This document shows, in pieces, positions 11,881-21,800 of a stretch of DNA of 25,410 nt. The stretch covers positions 1-25,410 of the IMG/VR virus record IMGVR_UViG_3300042446_002259. One strand, given 5' to 3'. Position numbers and translations under genes: made by a program. This stretch comes from a virus. Numbering within the stretch: position 1 is the stretch's first letter; each line of letters opens with the position of its first letter. The notes beneath the pieces are model-generated. The model searched no databases. It was not told the DNA's origin and saw only the letters and a list, made by a program, of their open reading frames with translations.

Positions 11881-12216
11881 ATGGCAACAACCAATATAAC
11901 TAATATTGGCAGAAGCCAAACCATCTCTGACATAAAACCAACAACAACATTAGAAAACATTTCTGGCCATTCTTCATTAATTTCTAACATTGCTCTTTTA
12001 GTTACAGCAGCAACAATTGTAATATCGCCAACAATTCAAAACATATCAGGCTCTATTGGATCTTTGGTAACTGCAGACTATCCTAAAACAACAACGGTAA
12101 CGGAAATACTTCCATTTAGATTAACTATAACCAATATTGGTATTGAAGGATATAGAGCAGACAATCCCCCAGGTATTGGGGTTCAGGTAATTGGTTTCTC
12201 TAACTATATACTTTAA
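11881..12216 (+). CDS. Small tail-associated protein
   Basis: This 111-residue protein is rich in Ile, Thr, Ser and Asn. Its C-terminal block FRLTITNIGIEGYRADNPPG continues to a hydrophobic end. The block recurs in my memory of actinophage minor tail proteins, but I cannot name the family. There is neither a Shine-Dalgarno nor a -10 at leaderless spacing; the ATG lies 2 nt after the previous stop, so translation is probably coupled. Confidence 0.5.
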   Translation: MATTNITNIGRSQTISDIKPTTTLENISGHSSLISNIALLVTAATIVISPTIQNISGSIGSLVTADYPKTTTVTEILPFRLTITNIGIEGYRADNPPGIGVQVIGFSNYIL

Positions 12217-12222
12217 AATCTA

Positions 12223-12231
12223 TGATATAAT
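12223..12231 (+). promoter_or_regulatory. Extended -10 promoter, leaderless type
   Basis: Perfect TG-A-TATAAT, 6 nt before ATG 12238, no Shine-Dalgarno. Confidence 0.65.
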
Positions 12232-12237
12232 TCAGAC

Positions 12238-12678
12238 ATGGCTAAAATATCATTATCAAGCGTAAAGGCTTATTTCCAAACAGGCGATAGACCTACTGAA
12301 GAACAGTATGTAGATTTAATTGATACCGCATCAGCACAGGCAACAGATCTAGGTTCTGCGGGTAACAACGAAGTAACAATCACTGGTATTGAGAACAGCA
12401 CAATCTTTGATAATTTTACAGCCTCAGAATGGAGATCCGTTAAATACGTGGTCACATTAAAGAAGAGCACTGAAGACAAGTTCTTCACAACAGAGTTAAC
12501 CATAATCCCAGCAGGCACAGATGATAATGTTAGTGAATATGGAACAGTAGACAACAATGGGAATATTGGCACCATTAGCGTCTCTAGGGCAGGAGGCACA
12601 GTTAATCTAACTGTAATTCCCGTGGTGGGTCAGACCCCGATTACCTTACGCTACATGCGTACTGGTTTGAAGGCTTAA
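12238..12678 (+). CDS. Fibre protein with C-terminal beta domain shared with the 708-residue fibre
   Basis: This 146-residue protein has a short helical N-terminus (MAKISLSSVKAYFQ, then PTEEQYVDLID). It then has a beta domain starting near EWRSVKYVVTLKK (residues 65-77), followed by TEL, SEYG and GGTVNLTVIP strands. This corresponds strand by strand to the last 85 residues of the fibre at 12694-14820 (AAKYIVQMKK, LTEYAD, TNVVLKVTAAA). The domain is therefore a reusable terminal module, probably a trimeric knob or an assembly site. Leaderless start at ATG 12238. Confidence 0.6.
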   Translation: MAKISLSSVKAYFQTGDRPTEEQYVDLIDTASAQATDLGSAGNNEVTITGIENSTIFDNFTASEWRSVKYVVTLKKSTEDKFFTTELTIIPAGTDDNVSEYGTVDNNGNIGTISVSRAGGTVNLTVIPVVGQTPITLRYMRTGLKA

Positions 12679-12693
12679 CCAAGGAGATAACAA

Positions 12694-14820
12694 ATGGCAA
12701 CAGTAACAAAAGATTTTAGAGTAAAGGCTGGATTAGTAGTTGAAGGCGCAAGCGCAACCGTTGACGGCCACGATATTCTTACAAAGAAAATTGTAGATGC
12801 AAAAGGTGATTTACTAGTTGGTACTGCAGATAATGCAATATCTAAATTAGGCGTTGGACAAAATAATTATATCTTAACAGCAGACTCAAATGAGGCAACA
12901 GGTGTTAAGTGGGCAGCACCTCAAGCAGTTGGTGTATTTGATACACAGATTACATTTGAAGGCGCAACAGCAAACGATTATGAGACAACTCTTACAGTTG
13001 TAGATCCAACAGCAGATCGTACAATTACACTTCCTAACGTAGATGGAACAGTAGTTACATCTGGTGATACTGGTACAGTTACAGCAACAATCCTTGCTTC
13101 AGATTCAGTAACTACTGTAAAAATTCTAGACGCAAACGTAACTGCAGCAAAACTTGCTACAGACTCTGTAGAAACAGCAAAGATTGTTAATGCAGCAGTA
13201 ACCGCTGCTAAACTTGCTGCAGACTCTGTAGAAACAGCAAAGATTGTAGATTCAAATGTTACAGCAGCAAAGTTGGCTTCAGATGCAGTTACAACAGCAA
13301 AGATTCTTGATGCTAACGTAACAGATGCAAAACTTGCTGCAAACTCAGTTACAAATGCTAAGATTGCAGATTCAGCAGTAGATACAGCAGAGATTGCTGC
13401 AAGTGCTGTAACTGCAGTAAAACTTGCTACAGATGCAGTTGAAACATTAAAGATTAAAGATGCAAACGTAACTGCTGCTAAACTTGCTTCAGACTCTGTA
13501 GAAACAGCAAAGATTGCAAACAGCGCAGTAACAGAAGGAAAGATTGCAGACGGAGCAGTAACTTCAGCAAAGATTCTAGATGGCACAATTGTAAACGCTG
13601 ATATTAATGCATCAGCAGCAATTGCTCAATCTAAAGTTGATGGCTTAACAACATCGCTTAGCGAGAAACTAGCACTTGCTGGTGGAACAATGTCTGGTGC
13701 AATCGCAATGGGTACATCTAAGATTACAGGTCTTGGAGATCCAACATCAGCACAAGATGCAGCAACTAAGAACTATGTAGATACAACGGTTCAAGGTATT
13801 GACTGGAAGGCATCTGTAAAGGCAGCAACAACTGCAAACGTAACACTTGCCTCTGATCTTGAAAATGGAGATGTACTTGATGGCGTAACTCTTGCTACTG
13901 GAGATCGTGTTCTTGTTAAGGATCAGTCAACTGGTTCAGAAAACGGTATCTACGTAGTTAAGGTATCTGGTGCCCCAGATCGTTCAACTGATGCAGATGC
14001 AGGTGCAGAAGTTACTGCAAACTTTGCGGTATTCGTAGAACAAGGAACAGTAAACTCTGACTCAGGATTTACACTAACAAATAATGGTTCAGTTACAGTT
14101 GGTACTACAGCACTTGTCTTCACACAGTTTACTGGTCTTGGACAAATTGTTGCGGGTACAGGATTAGACAAGACTGGAAACACTCTTGATATTGATTCAA
14201 CAGTAGTAACACTAACAGGTACACAAACTCTTACAAACAAGACACTGACATCACCAACACTAACAACTCCTGATCTTGGAACTCCATCAGCAGGAACTCT
14301 TACAAATGCAACTGGTCTTCCAGTGGCAACTGGTATTTCAGGTCTTGGAACAGGCGTAGCAACATTCCTTGCTACACCATCTTCTTCAAACCTTGCAGCA
14401 GCATTAACTGATGAAGCAGGTTCTGGAACAGTAGCATTTACTACTAGCCCAACTTTTGTTACACCAACTCTTGGTGAAGCAGCAGCAACAAGCATTGCTT
14501 TTGCAGATGCTCTTGTTGGTTCTGCTCTAGCAACTGCTGGAACATCAGCAACTACAATTGATTCATGGCCATCAGCAACATATTCTGCTGCTAAGTATAT
14601 TGTTCAAATGAAAAAGGGCAATGATATTGAAGTTCTTGAAGTTCTTGTTGCAGTTAACGGAACAAATGACGTTTATCTAACAGAGTATGCTGATGTAATT
14701 AGCAATGCACAACTTGGAACAACAGATGCTGTCCATGACGGCACAAACGTTGTTCTAAAGGTAACTGCAGCAGCAGCAGACACTTCTGTTAAGATTCACA
14801 AGATTTATATTGAAGCATAA
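12694..14820 (+). CDS. Long tail fibre with decapeptide repeats
   Basis: This 708-residue protein starts behind AAGGAGA. Modules in order: attachment N-terminus MATVTKDFRVKAGL (shared with 14842-15300), DAKGDLLVGTADN module (33-76), TFEGATANDYETTL plus DPTADRTITLPN (about 88-122), sixteen consecutive decapeptides (139-298), DAATKNYVD block (about 352), ENGIYVV repeat (about 414), TLTNKTL joint (about 513) and a C-terminal knob (625-708) shared with 12238-12678. Such architecture fits a long trimeric fibre. No enzymatic domain or chaperone autoproteolysis motif is evident. The other two frames and the - strand stay open over long stretches because of the repetitive codon usage. These are not real genes. 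Confidence 0.8.
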   Translation: MATVTKDFRVKAGLVVEGASATVDGHDILTKKIVDAKGDLLVGTADNAISKLGVGQNNYILTADSNEATGVKWAAPQAVGVFDTQITFEGATANDYETTLTVVDPTADRTITLPNVDGTVVTSGDTGTVTATILASDSVTTVKILDANVTAAKLATDSVETAKIVNAAVTAAKLAADSVETAKIVDSNVTAAKLASDAVTTAKILDANVTDAKLAANSVTNAKIADSAVDTAEIAASAVTAVKLATDAVETLKIKDANVTAAKLASDSVETAKIANSAVTEGKIADGAVTSAKILDGTIVNADINASAAIAQSKVDGLTTSLSEKLALAGGTMSGAIAMGTSKITGLGDPTSAQDAATKNYVDTTVQGIDWKASVKAATTANVTLASDLENGDVLDGVTLATGDRVLVKDQSTGSENGIYVVKVSGAPDRSTDADAGAEVTANFAVFVEQGTVNSDSGFTLTNNGSVTVGTTALVFTQFTGLGQIVAGTGLDKTGNTLDIDSTVVTLTGTQTLTNKTLTSPTLTTPDLGTPSAGTLTNATGLPVATGISGLGTGVATFLATPSSSNLAAALTDEAGSGTVAFTTSPTFVTPTLGEAAATSIAFADALVGSALATAGTSATTIDSWPSATYSAAKYIVQMKKGNDIEVLEVLVAVNGTNDVYLTEYADVISNAQLGTTDAVHDGTNVVLKVTAAAADTSVKIHKIYIEA
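13108..13587 (+). repeat. Sixteen in-frame 30-bp repeats encoding decapeptides
   Basis: Residues 139-298 of the fibre consist of sixteen ungapped decads with consensus V-(T/E)-x-(A/V)-K-(I/L)-x-(D/N)-x-x. Odd and even decads tend to alternate (VTAAKLAxDS, VETAKIxxxx), giving a 60-bp super-period at DNA level. It is likely a fibrous shaft. Confidence 0.85.
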
Positions 14821-14841
14821 ATAATAGAATAGAGGCTGGGA

Positions 14842-15300
14842 ATGGCAACTGTAAATAAAGACTTCAGAGTAAAGCATGGGCTCGCTGTAGCCGAAGGCGG
14901 TACTTTTGGATCACCTGTCACAGTTGCCACCCCAACCGAAAATACACACGCCGCTACTAAGGCATATGTAGACGCTAGAGAACTTCTTGTCACCGCAGGC
15001 TCTGTAGCCCCTAGCGCAGAAAATTCATCAAATGGTGAACTTTTTATTGATACACAGAACAATAGACTTTTATTTTATTACAATGGTCAATGGAATACAA
15101 CAGCATTGCTTCAAGATACTCTTGAACTTCAACAGCACATTCACGATACAGCAATTGGTGGAACAGGGCTTATTGTAAGTACATTTAAAGATGCAGGATT
15201 TTACAATGAGGCTGGATCTGAAGAAGATGCTGGTTTTTATAATACTAACAGTTGGGCTGCCACATATGATGGCGGTATTGCAACAGAAGTATTTAATTAA
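14842..15300 (+). CDS. Short tail fibre protein sharing the N-terminus of the long fibre
   Basis: This 152-residue protein begins MATVNKDFRVKHGLAVAEGG, nearly the same attachment segment as the 708-residue fibre. It continues with a HAATKAYVDA helix (about 34-43), a NGELFIDTQNNRLLFYYNGQW hairpin (around 60-80, a common fibre strand pair) and a C-terminus with the repeat DAGFYN at two places. The common N-terminus suggests that both fibres dock to the same baseplate protein. The Shine-Dalgarno is weak (GAGGCTGGG). A role as short fibre or fibre cap is plausible. Confidence 0.6.
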   Translation: MATVNKDFRVKHGLAVAEGGTFGSPVTVATPTENTHAATKAYVDARELLVTAGSVAPSAENSSNGELFIDTQNNRLLFYYNGQWNTTALLQDTLELQQHIHDTAIGGTGLIVSTFKDAGFYNEAGSEEDAGFYNTNSWAATYDGGIATEVFN

Positions 15301-15304
15301 AAAC

Positions 15305-15313
15305 TGATATAAT
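15305..15313 (+). promoter_or_regulatory. Extended -10 promoter with Shine-Dalgarno downstream
   Basis: Perfect TG-A-TATAAT, 29 nt before ATG 15343, with GGAGGA (15330-15335) as Shine-Dalgarno. Confidence 0.5.
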
Positions 15314-15342
15314 ATGACTATACACCTATGGAGGAGTAAATA

Positions 15343-16596
15343 ATGGCAACAAGAATGCAACAACGTAGAGGTACCGCATCACAGTGGATATCTTCTAACG
15401 CAGGTGATGGTCCAATCCTAAATGCTGGAGAAATCGGCTGGGAGTCAGACACAAACAAATTTAAAATTGGTGATGGAGTGTCCTACTGGGCAAACCTAGA
15501 CTACTTCTCTGATATTAACTCAACAGTGGTTCCTGTCTTTGGAACAAGTATTAGTTTTGAGGGATCAACTGCAGATGCATATGAAACCACTCTTCAGGTA
15601 ACAGATCCAACCGCTGATCGTACAATTACCCTCCCAAATGTAACAGGAACAGTTATTACAACTGGTAACCTTTCAGACATTACAGACATTGGAGTATTTA
15701 CTTCAACAATCGTAATGGAAGGTTCTACAGCAGATGCTCATGAACTTACACTTTCAGCAGGAGATCCTACGGCTGATCGAACAATCACTTTCCCTGATGC
15801 AACTGGAACAGTTCAACTTAGAGTTACAGATGTATCTGACACAGAAATTGGCTACCTAAATGGTGTTACTTCAGCAATCCAGACACAGGTGGATGCTAAG
15901 GCTCCTCTAGCAGGCCCAGCACTTACTGGAGATGCAACAGCAGTTAACTTGACAATTTCTGGCAACCTAACTGTTAACGGAACCACAACAAACATCAACT
16001 CAACCAACCTAGTTGTTGAAGATAAGAATATCGTTCTTGCAGATGTAACAACTCCATCAGATGAAAGTGCTGATGGTGGCGGTATCACATTAAAGGGCTT
16101 AACAGATAAGACACTAAACTGGGTAGATGCTACAGATGCCTGGACTTCATCAGAAGACTTCAATCTGCTAACTGGTAAAGTATATAAAATTAATGGCACA
16201 TCAGTTCTTTCAGGATCAACACTTGGTTCTGGAGTTACAGGATCTTCTCTTACATCTGTAGGAACAATTACATCTGGTACATGGACTGGTACAGCAATTG
16301 CAATTGCAAATGGTGGAACTGGTCAAACTACAGCAATGACTGCAGCAACTGCACTTCTTCCAGACCAGGCATCTAACTCTGGCAAATATCTTACAACAGA
16401 TGGCTCAGGAACACTTTCTTGGGGAACAGTATCAGGATACTCAGCACCAACACTTGGTTCAACATCAATAGCCTCTGGTGCAACAGTAACAACAATTGTT
16501 GGACTTACAAAAGTTCGCTCAGATCAATTCACGACACTAGATGCTGATGGATATGAAGTTGATATTGAAACAATGCAAATTATGGGTGCACTTTAA
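15343..16596 (+). CDS. Tail fibre with Mtd-like N-terminal domain
   Basis: This 417-residue protein starts with MATRMQQRRGTASQW, then GEIGWESDTNKFKIGDG (about 29-45). This is the pattern of the N-terminal domain of phage major tropism determinant and many actinophage fibres. Two copies of the block (E)GSTADAxE-T/L plus DPTADRTIT follow (about 68-95 and 126-150); the same block occurs in the 708-residue fibre. The middle contains the TTNINSTNLVVEDKNIVL joint and GGITLKG. The C-terminus ends IMGAL, as in 5744-6211. It has a strong Shine-Dalgarno and its own promoter. No variable repeat or reverse transcriptase is seen, so diversity generation is not supported. Confidence 0.75.
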   Translation: MATRMQQRRGTASQWISSNAGDGPILNAGEIGWESDTNKFKIGDGVSYWANLDYFSDINSTVVPVFGTSISFEGSTADAYETTLQVTDPTADRTITLPNVTGTVITTGNLSDITDIGVFTSTIVMEGSTADAHELTLSAGDPTADRTITFPDATGTVQLRVTDVSDTEIGYLNGVTSAIQTQVDAKAPLAGPALTGDATAVNLTISGNLTVNGTTTNINSTNLVVEDKNIVLADVTTPSDESADGGGITLKGLTDKTLNWVDATDAWTSSEDFNLLTGKVYKINGTSVLSGSTLGSGVTGSSLTSVGTITSGTWTGTAIAIANGGTGQTTAMTAATALLPDQASNSGKYLTTDGSGTLSWGTVSGYSAPTLGSTSIASGATVTTIVGLTKVRSDQFTTLDADGYEVDIETMQIMGAL

Positions 16597-16638
16597 TTAA
16601 TTAAAAGCACTCAACCTTAACTTTATAGTTAAAGAATT

Positions 16639-16668
16639 AAAACTCCGCATAAAGTGGAGTTTTTTTCT
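16639..16668 (+). terminator. Intrinsic terminator after the fibre run
   Basis: AAAACTCC (16639-16646) and GGAGTTTT (16656-16663) form a perfect 8-bp stem with a 9-nt loop, followed by more T residues. It separates the fibre operon from the reductase gene. Confidence 0.75.
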
Positions 16669-16679
16669 TTGTAAATTTA

Positions 16680-16688
16680 TGATATACT
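16680..16688 (+). promoter_or_regulatory. Extended -10 promoter for the reductase gene
   Basis: TG-A-TATACT, 58 nt before ATG 16747, directly after the terminator. AAAGGT (16735-16740) is the Shine-Dalgarno. The leader is the longest among the + strand promoters. Confidence 0.5.
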
Positions 16689-16746
16689 TAAGACCACTTT
16701 GGAAAACTCAAAGTACTCATCTAAATTTGCTTAGAAAGGTAAATAA

Positions 16747-18777
16747 ATGTCAGAAGTTTTTTCGTTTCGTCTATCAGAAGATTTTGTAAATAAATATAAT
16801 AATGTTCCAGCCCCGTTTGGATTTTCAGATGCTGGATCTAACTCATTAGGAGAGATTACATTTATTCGTACATATTCTCGTGTTAAAGAAGACGGTACAA
16901 AAGAACGTTGGCATGAGGTTTGTCGTCGTGTAATTGAGGGTATGTATTCAGTTCAAAAGAACCATGCTAAAGACAATCGTTTGCCATGGAATGATAATAA
17001 GGCTCAGAAGTCTGCACAAGAAGCATTCCAAAGAATGTTTGAATTAAAGTGGACACCACCAGGTCGTGGGCTATGGGCATTTGGAACACCTATGACTATG
17101 GAAAAGCGTAACTCAGCATCCCTTCAAAACTGTGCAATGGTTTCAACAAGAGACATTGATCGTAATGACCCTGGTGCTTTATTTGCTTGGGTAATGGATG
17201 CATTAATGCTAGGTATTGGAGTTGGATTTGATACCCTTGGACAAGACAAGCAGATGTCTATCTATGCACCGACTGAGCCAGCATCTATTTATGAGATTCC
17301 AGATACTCGTGAAGGCTGGGTTGAATCAGTTCGTCTTTTGGTCAATTCTTTTCTTCGTCAAAACCAACCCATTCAACAGTTTAACTATGACCTTATCCGT
17401 CCTCTAGGAGCCCCAATTAAAGGCTTTGGAGGGGTAGCAAGCGGTCCAGCACCACTTATTGATCTACATACCCGTATCAGAAATGTAATTGGCTCTAGGG
17501 CTGGAGAACTGCTAGATAGCCGTGCTATTGTTGATATTGTTAATCTTATTGGTACCTGTGTGGTATCAGGAAATGTTCGTCGTTCTGCAACTCTTGCACT
17601 TGGAACACCAGAAGATAAAGGCTTTATTAATCTTAAGAATCCAGAAGTATTTCCAGATCGTAACTCCTATGACCCAGAAAAACCAGGATGGGCTTGGATG
17701 TCAAACAATTCTATTTCAGCAACAGTTGGAACAAAATATGAAGACTATGTAGATTTAATTGCAGATAATGGAGAGCCAGGTTTTATCTGGCTTGATGTTG
17801 CTAGAGATTACGGTAGATTAAAAGATGCACCAGACTATAAAGATTCCAGAATCATGGGATTCAATCCTTGTGCGGAGCAGCCATTAGAATCATACGAACT
17901 TTGCACACTTGTAGAGGTGCACTTAAACCGTCATGAATCTAAGGAGGACTTCCTCAAGACATTGAAGTTTGCATACCTTTACGGAAAGACCGTAACATTA
18001 ATGCCAACACATTGGCAGCAGACAAACGGCATTATGCAAAGAAACCGTCGTATCGGAACATCGCTTACAGGCATTGCTTCTTTTGCTGACAATAGTGGGC
18101 TTCCAGCATTACGTGAGTGGATGGATGAGGGGTATCAAAAGATTCGTCATTATGATCATAAGTATTCTGAGTGGCTATGTGTTCGTGAATCAGTTCGTGT
18201 AACTACCGTCAAGCCTTCAGGTTCTGTATCACTTCTTTCTGGAGCAACTCCTGGAGTTCACTGGGGTCCTGGTGGAGAGTTCTATCTTCGTGCTATTCGT
18301 TTTGGAAATACAGATCCAATGCTTCATTTATTTAAAGCAGCGGGGTACAAGATTGAAGACGACCTTGTATCAGCAAATACATCAGTAGTATATTTCCCAG
18401 TAGCATCTGGACATAAACGTGCAGAAAAGCAGGTGAGTCTATTTGAAAAGATTGGTTTGGCAGCAACTGCTCAAAAATACTGGTCAGATAATGGTGTTTC
18501 TGTAACCCTATCATTTGACAATGAAACAGAAAAACAGTTTATTGCTCCAGCATTGAATATGTATGAAGGACAGTTAAAGGCTGTTTCATTCTTACCAATG
18601 GGCAATAAGACTTATCCTCAGCAACCATATACTGAGATTTCAAGAGAAGCGTATAATGCCTATGTTGGAACAATTGGAAAGATTGATTGGTCTGCAATTT
18701 ATGACGGTAAAGATAACTTAGATGCTGAGTCTGAAAAATACTGTTCAACTGATGCTTGCGAGATTAAATTATATTAA
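16747..18777 (+). CDS. nrdJ: Adenosylcobalamin-dependent ribonucleotide reductase (class II)
   Basis: This 676-residue enzyme reduces ribonucleotides to deoxyribonucleotides. It resembles the monomeric class II triphosphate reductase. Key residues: Cys129 (LQNCAMVST) and Cys386 (YELCTLVE) as the redox pair; Cys375 in NPCAEQ as the thiyl-radical residue with Glu377 as partner; and C-terminal C666-x4-C671 (CSTDAC) as the shuttle pair. The C375 to C386 spacing of 11 is the same as in the Lactobacillus leichmannii enzyme. The AdoCbl requirement is inferred from homology to this family. It has its own promoter, is preceded by a terminator and is followed by the LamG protein gene with a separate promoter. 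So a replication-supply enzyme is inserted within the virion gene block, probably under separate control. Confidence 0.88.
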   Translation: MSEVFSFRLSEDFVNKYNNVPAPFGFSDAGSNSLGEITFIRTYSRVKEDGTKERWHEVCRRVIEGMYSVQKNHAKDNRLPWNDNKAQKSAQEAFQRMFELKWTPPGRGLWAFGTPMTMEKRNSASLQNCAMVSTRDIDRNDPGALFAWVMDALMLGIGVGFDTLGQDKQMSIYAPTEPASIYEIPDTREGWVESVRLLVNSFLRQNQPIQQFNYDLIRPLGAPIKGFGGVASGPAPLIDLHTRIRNVIGSRAGELLDSRAIVDIVNLIGTCVVSGNVRRSATLALGTPEDKGFINLKNPEVFPDRNSYDPEKPGWAWMSNNSISATVGTKYEDYVDLIADNGEPGFIWLDVARDYGRLKDAPDYKDSRIMGFNPCAEQPLESYELCTLVEVHLNRHESKEDFLKTLKFAYLYGKTVTLMPTHWQQTNGIMQRNRRIGTSLTGIASFADNSGLPALREWMDEGYQKIRHYDHKYSEWLCVRESVRVTTVKPSGSVSLLSGATPGVHWGPGGEFYLRAIRFGNTDPMLHLFKAAGYKIEDDLVSANTSVVYFPVASGHKRAEKQVSLFEKIGLAATAQKYWSDNGVSVTLSFDNETEKQFIAPALNMYEGQLKAVSFLPMGNKTYPQQPYTEISREAYNAYVGTIGKIDWSAIYDGKDNLDAESEKYCSTDACEIKLY

Positions 18778-18786
18778 GACGTATCC

Positions 18787-18795
18787 TGCTATAAT
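18787..18795 (+). promoter_or_regulatory. Extended -10 promoter with Shine-Dalgarno downstream
   Basis: Perfect TG-C-TATAAT, 17 nt before ATG 18813, with ATAGGAGA as Shine-Dalgarno in between. Confidence 0.55.
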
Positions 18796-18812
18796 AAGGG
18801 GATAGGAGAATA

Positions 18813-21800
18813 ATGTCTAGCCCATCAAATCTATATGCAGAAAAGGTGTTTAGTGAACACCCAATGGCTCTTTGGGCACTAGACGATAAACTTGACTACG
18901 TTAGCCTTATTTCAGAAGCGCAAAGAAATATCCTTACACTTTGGGATGAAACAGGCTGTACTCTTTCTGCAGGTACTGGGTTAACTGGTGAGCCATTTAC
19001 AGATAGTTATACTACAAAAGTTAGTTGCAGCATACCAGTTGGGGCTACAAATGAGGCTATCTTAAAGAGCCCAGAAATAATGAATTTTCAAAATCTAGAC
19101 TTAGGTCTTGGAACATTTTGTATTGCAACACATTTTTATTCTGCAAGCGTATACCTAGACTCAATCTCTATAGGCTATGAATATACAGATACAACAACTT
19201 CACAGGTTGTGCAAAACCTAAAAACATTTAACACATCAATATCAAATCAGTGGGGATTTATATCTGAAACCTTTGAGATTCCAAACGAAAGCACAAACTT
19301 TAAAGTAGTTATAAAGGTAGTTACAAATGCTGGCGGAGATAACATAAATGACTATGAGTTTTATTTTAATGGAATATCTTTAGGTCAGTGGTCTGAAGAG
19401 TTTAACGTAGTATCTTTAGGTGTATACCCAGAAAATTTTCCAGCAGAAATTGAGTTAACTACAACCAGCAACGTAATTCCAGCACCAGCATATGGAATAT
19501 CTTCTGATACTGGGTATTATCTTGTAAATGATAACTCATTGGTGGCAAAAAATACTGGAGTTCCTTTAGTTTTTGGTGCATCAAATGTTACAAAACTTTC
19601 ACCAAATATAGATGGAGGCCCTTCGTTTATATTTCCTGGTAAAGGATTTTTACATGAAAACGGAAGACATAGCGACTACACTGTAGAGTTTTGGGCAAGA
19701 ATAAACTCAGACTCTAATGATCCTAAAAGAATTTTTGGACCAATAGGAAGTGAAGATGGGCTCTATGTAGAAGGTGGATTCTTAACTCTTTTAATTGGCG
19801 GGAAGTTTAGTTCTCATTTTGTCGGGGAATGGTTTAGACCAATGCTAATACACATCAGGTTAATTACTGATAATGCTACTGTATTGATTAATGGAGAACA
19901 AGTAATATCATTAGACTTTGTTACATCAAGCATATCTTTGCCAGAAATAACTGGAGAAGATTGGCTTGGATTTTATGCTTATACCAATGTAAATCCAATA
20001 GAAATTGACTGTGTAGCCATCTACTCATATCAGGTTGCAAATGTTGTAGCAAAAAGAAGATATGTTTACGGTCAGGGTGTAGGTTCATCAGAAAATATTG
20101 ATTCTGCATATAGTGGAACTTCTGCATTTATAGATTATTCTTTTGCAGATTACACAGCAAATTATAACTACCCAGATTTTGCACAGTGGCAACAGGGATC
20201 ATTTGACAATTTATCAACAACTTCAACAGCGCTAACAACGCCTCAGTATTCATTGCCAACAATCTTTACTGGAACAAAAACACTGCAAGAACTATATGAT
20301 GACTCAGACAATGTATATCAAAATCTTACCAGCGGATACCTGGGAACAGACAGTCACTTTATATCCTTAAACCCAAACTCAACTTGGAATAATGAAGGCG
20401 CATACATTAACTTTGGAAACTTTAATGTTTTAAATTCACAAGTTGCATCATTGTATGGAGTATTTCAAGCAAATAATTATGGCAGCGGAACAGATGAAGA
20501 CGAAGAGGTATTATTTAAAATATATAACCAAAGCACAGGAAACTACTTTTCTATTAATGTAGATGGGTTAGAGGTTGTATATTCTTTGTATTACTCAGGA
20601 ATATCTCAAGAAATATATCGTACAGATGAGTTTGAAGTTGGAGAACTTTTTGCTGCTGGAATTAATATTCAAACACTTGTAAATACATTTGGTGGAAACC
20701 TTGCAACATTCTTTGGTAATCAAAACTCTCTAAGCCTTTATGTTGGTGGAGATAACTCGGGATCTAAAACCTTTAGAGGCTACATTTTTTCTATTGGATT
20801 TTCAACAGAGTTAAACTCAAACTCAATATCTAGTTATTTTGATAATAGTGGAATTGCTATTGTTGATACATATGTCGGTAGCGGAGTTGAGTCATCTGAA
20901 AATGCACTAGCACTACTATCGCATACGGCAAGTTATACTCTTTTACCAACATATGCCTATGGAAGTCTATTCTTAGATATTGGTGTTTCTGGATACTGGG
21001 AAGACTATATGCCACTATCTTACTTTGGACAATATGTTCAAAATGATGTTGGAAATTCTTTTTACGATTTAGATTTTTTACAGTTTAATATTGGCTATCC
21101 ATCACCATCAAGCCTACTTGAGGTAGAAACAACTGGATCTTGGACATATGAAGAGTTGCTTAATTCATACTCATTGCCAACTCAAAAAACTTACCAGCAA
21201 CTAGATAATTCATTGCTTACGGGTTGGAATAATTATCAAGATCTTAAAGAAAAAGCATTAAAATATTATGAGTATAATACTGAAGGTTCAGCAATTAGAA
21301 GTTATGTCACTTTCCAATACATTGCTGAGGGGGCAAACTTATCGCAGGATAATTTTACAACAACTGTTTCTGCAAAAGAAAATTCCGTGGTTGATGTTTC
21401 TGACTACTCCTCTTGGTCAACTACAAAATTTGAGGTTGTTGATAATACAATAATTTATCCAAGAAAAGACGTTGACTTTAATAGTTTAGCAATTGTTTAT
21501 CATCTTGATTTTAATATTCGTGGAATACTAACAAAACCAATACTATTAAGAAAACTTGAACTTGCATCACAAGCATTAAATGACAATTCCTTTAATCCAG
21601 TAGGAACAAGGTTCGGAACAGACCTATTCCCATACAAACGCTCTGGACTATACTATGACTATAAATCAAAAAACCCATTTAGCATTTATAAGGGAAGTAC
21701 TCCATATCTGTATATGAATAGAACATCTGGAATACAGGTACGTGGAGACTTTGACTCAAACTTTGACCGTGGAATTTCAATGCCAATTAATCAATCTCTT

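Noticed and set aside
13108-13587. Regularly spaced DNA repeats as a CRISPR array
   Set aside because: The repeats are contiguous, imperfect and in frame with a decapeptide period; there are no unique spacers.
12978-14495. Long open frames on the - strand opposite the 708-residue fibre (12978-13586 and 13950-14495)
   Set aside because: They mirror the repetitive Thr/Ala/Val codons of the fibre, have no Shine-Dalgarno or promoter, and their composition is low-complexity.
15343-16596. Diversity-generating retroelement target because of the Mtd-like N-terminus
   Set aside because: No reverse transcriptase, template repeat or C-type lectin variable domain is visible; the N-terminal domain is widespread in ordinary fibres.
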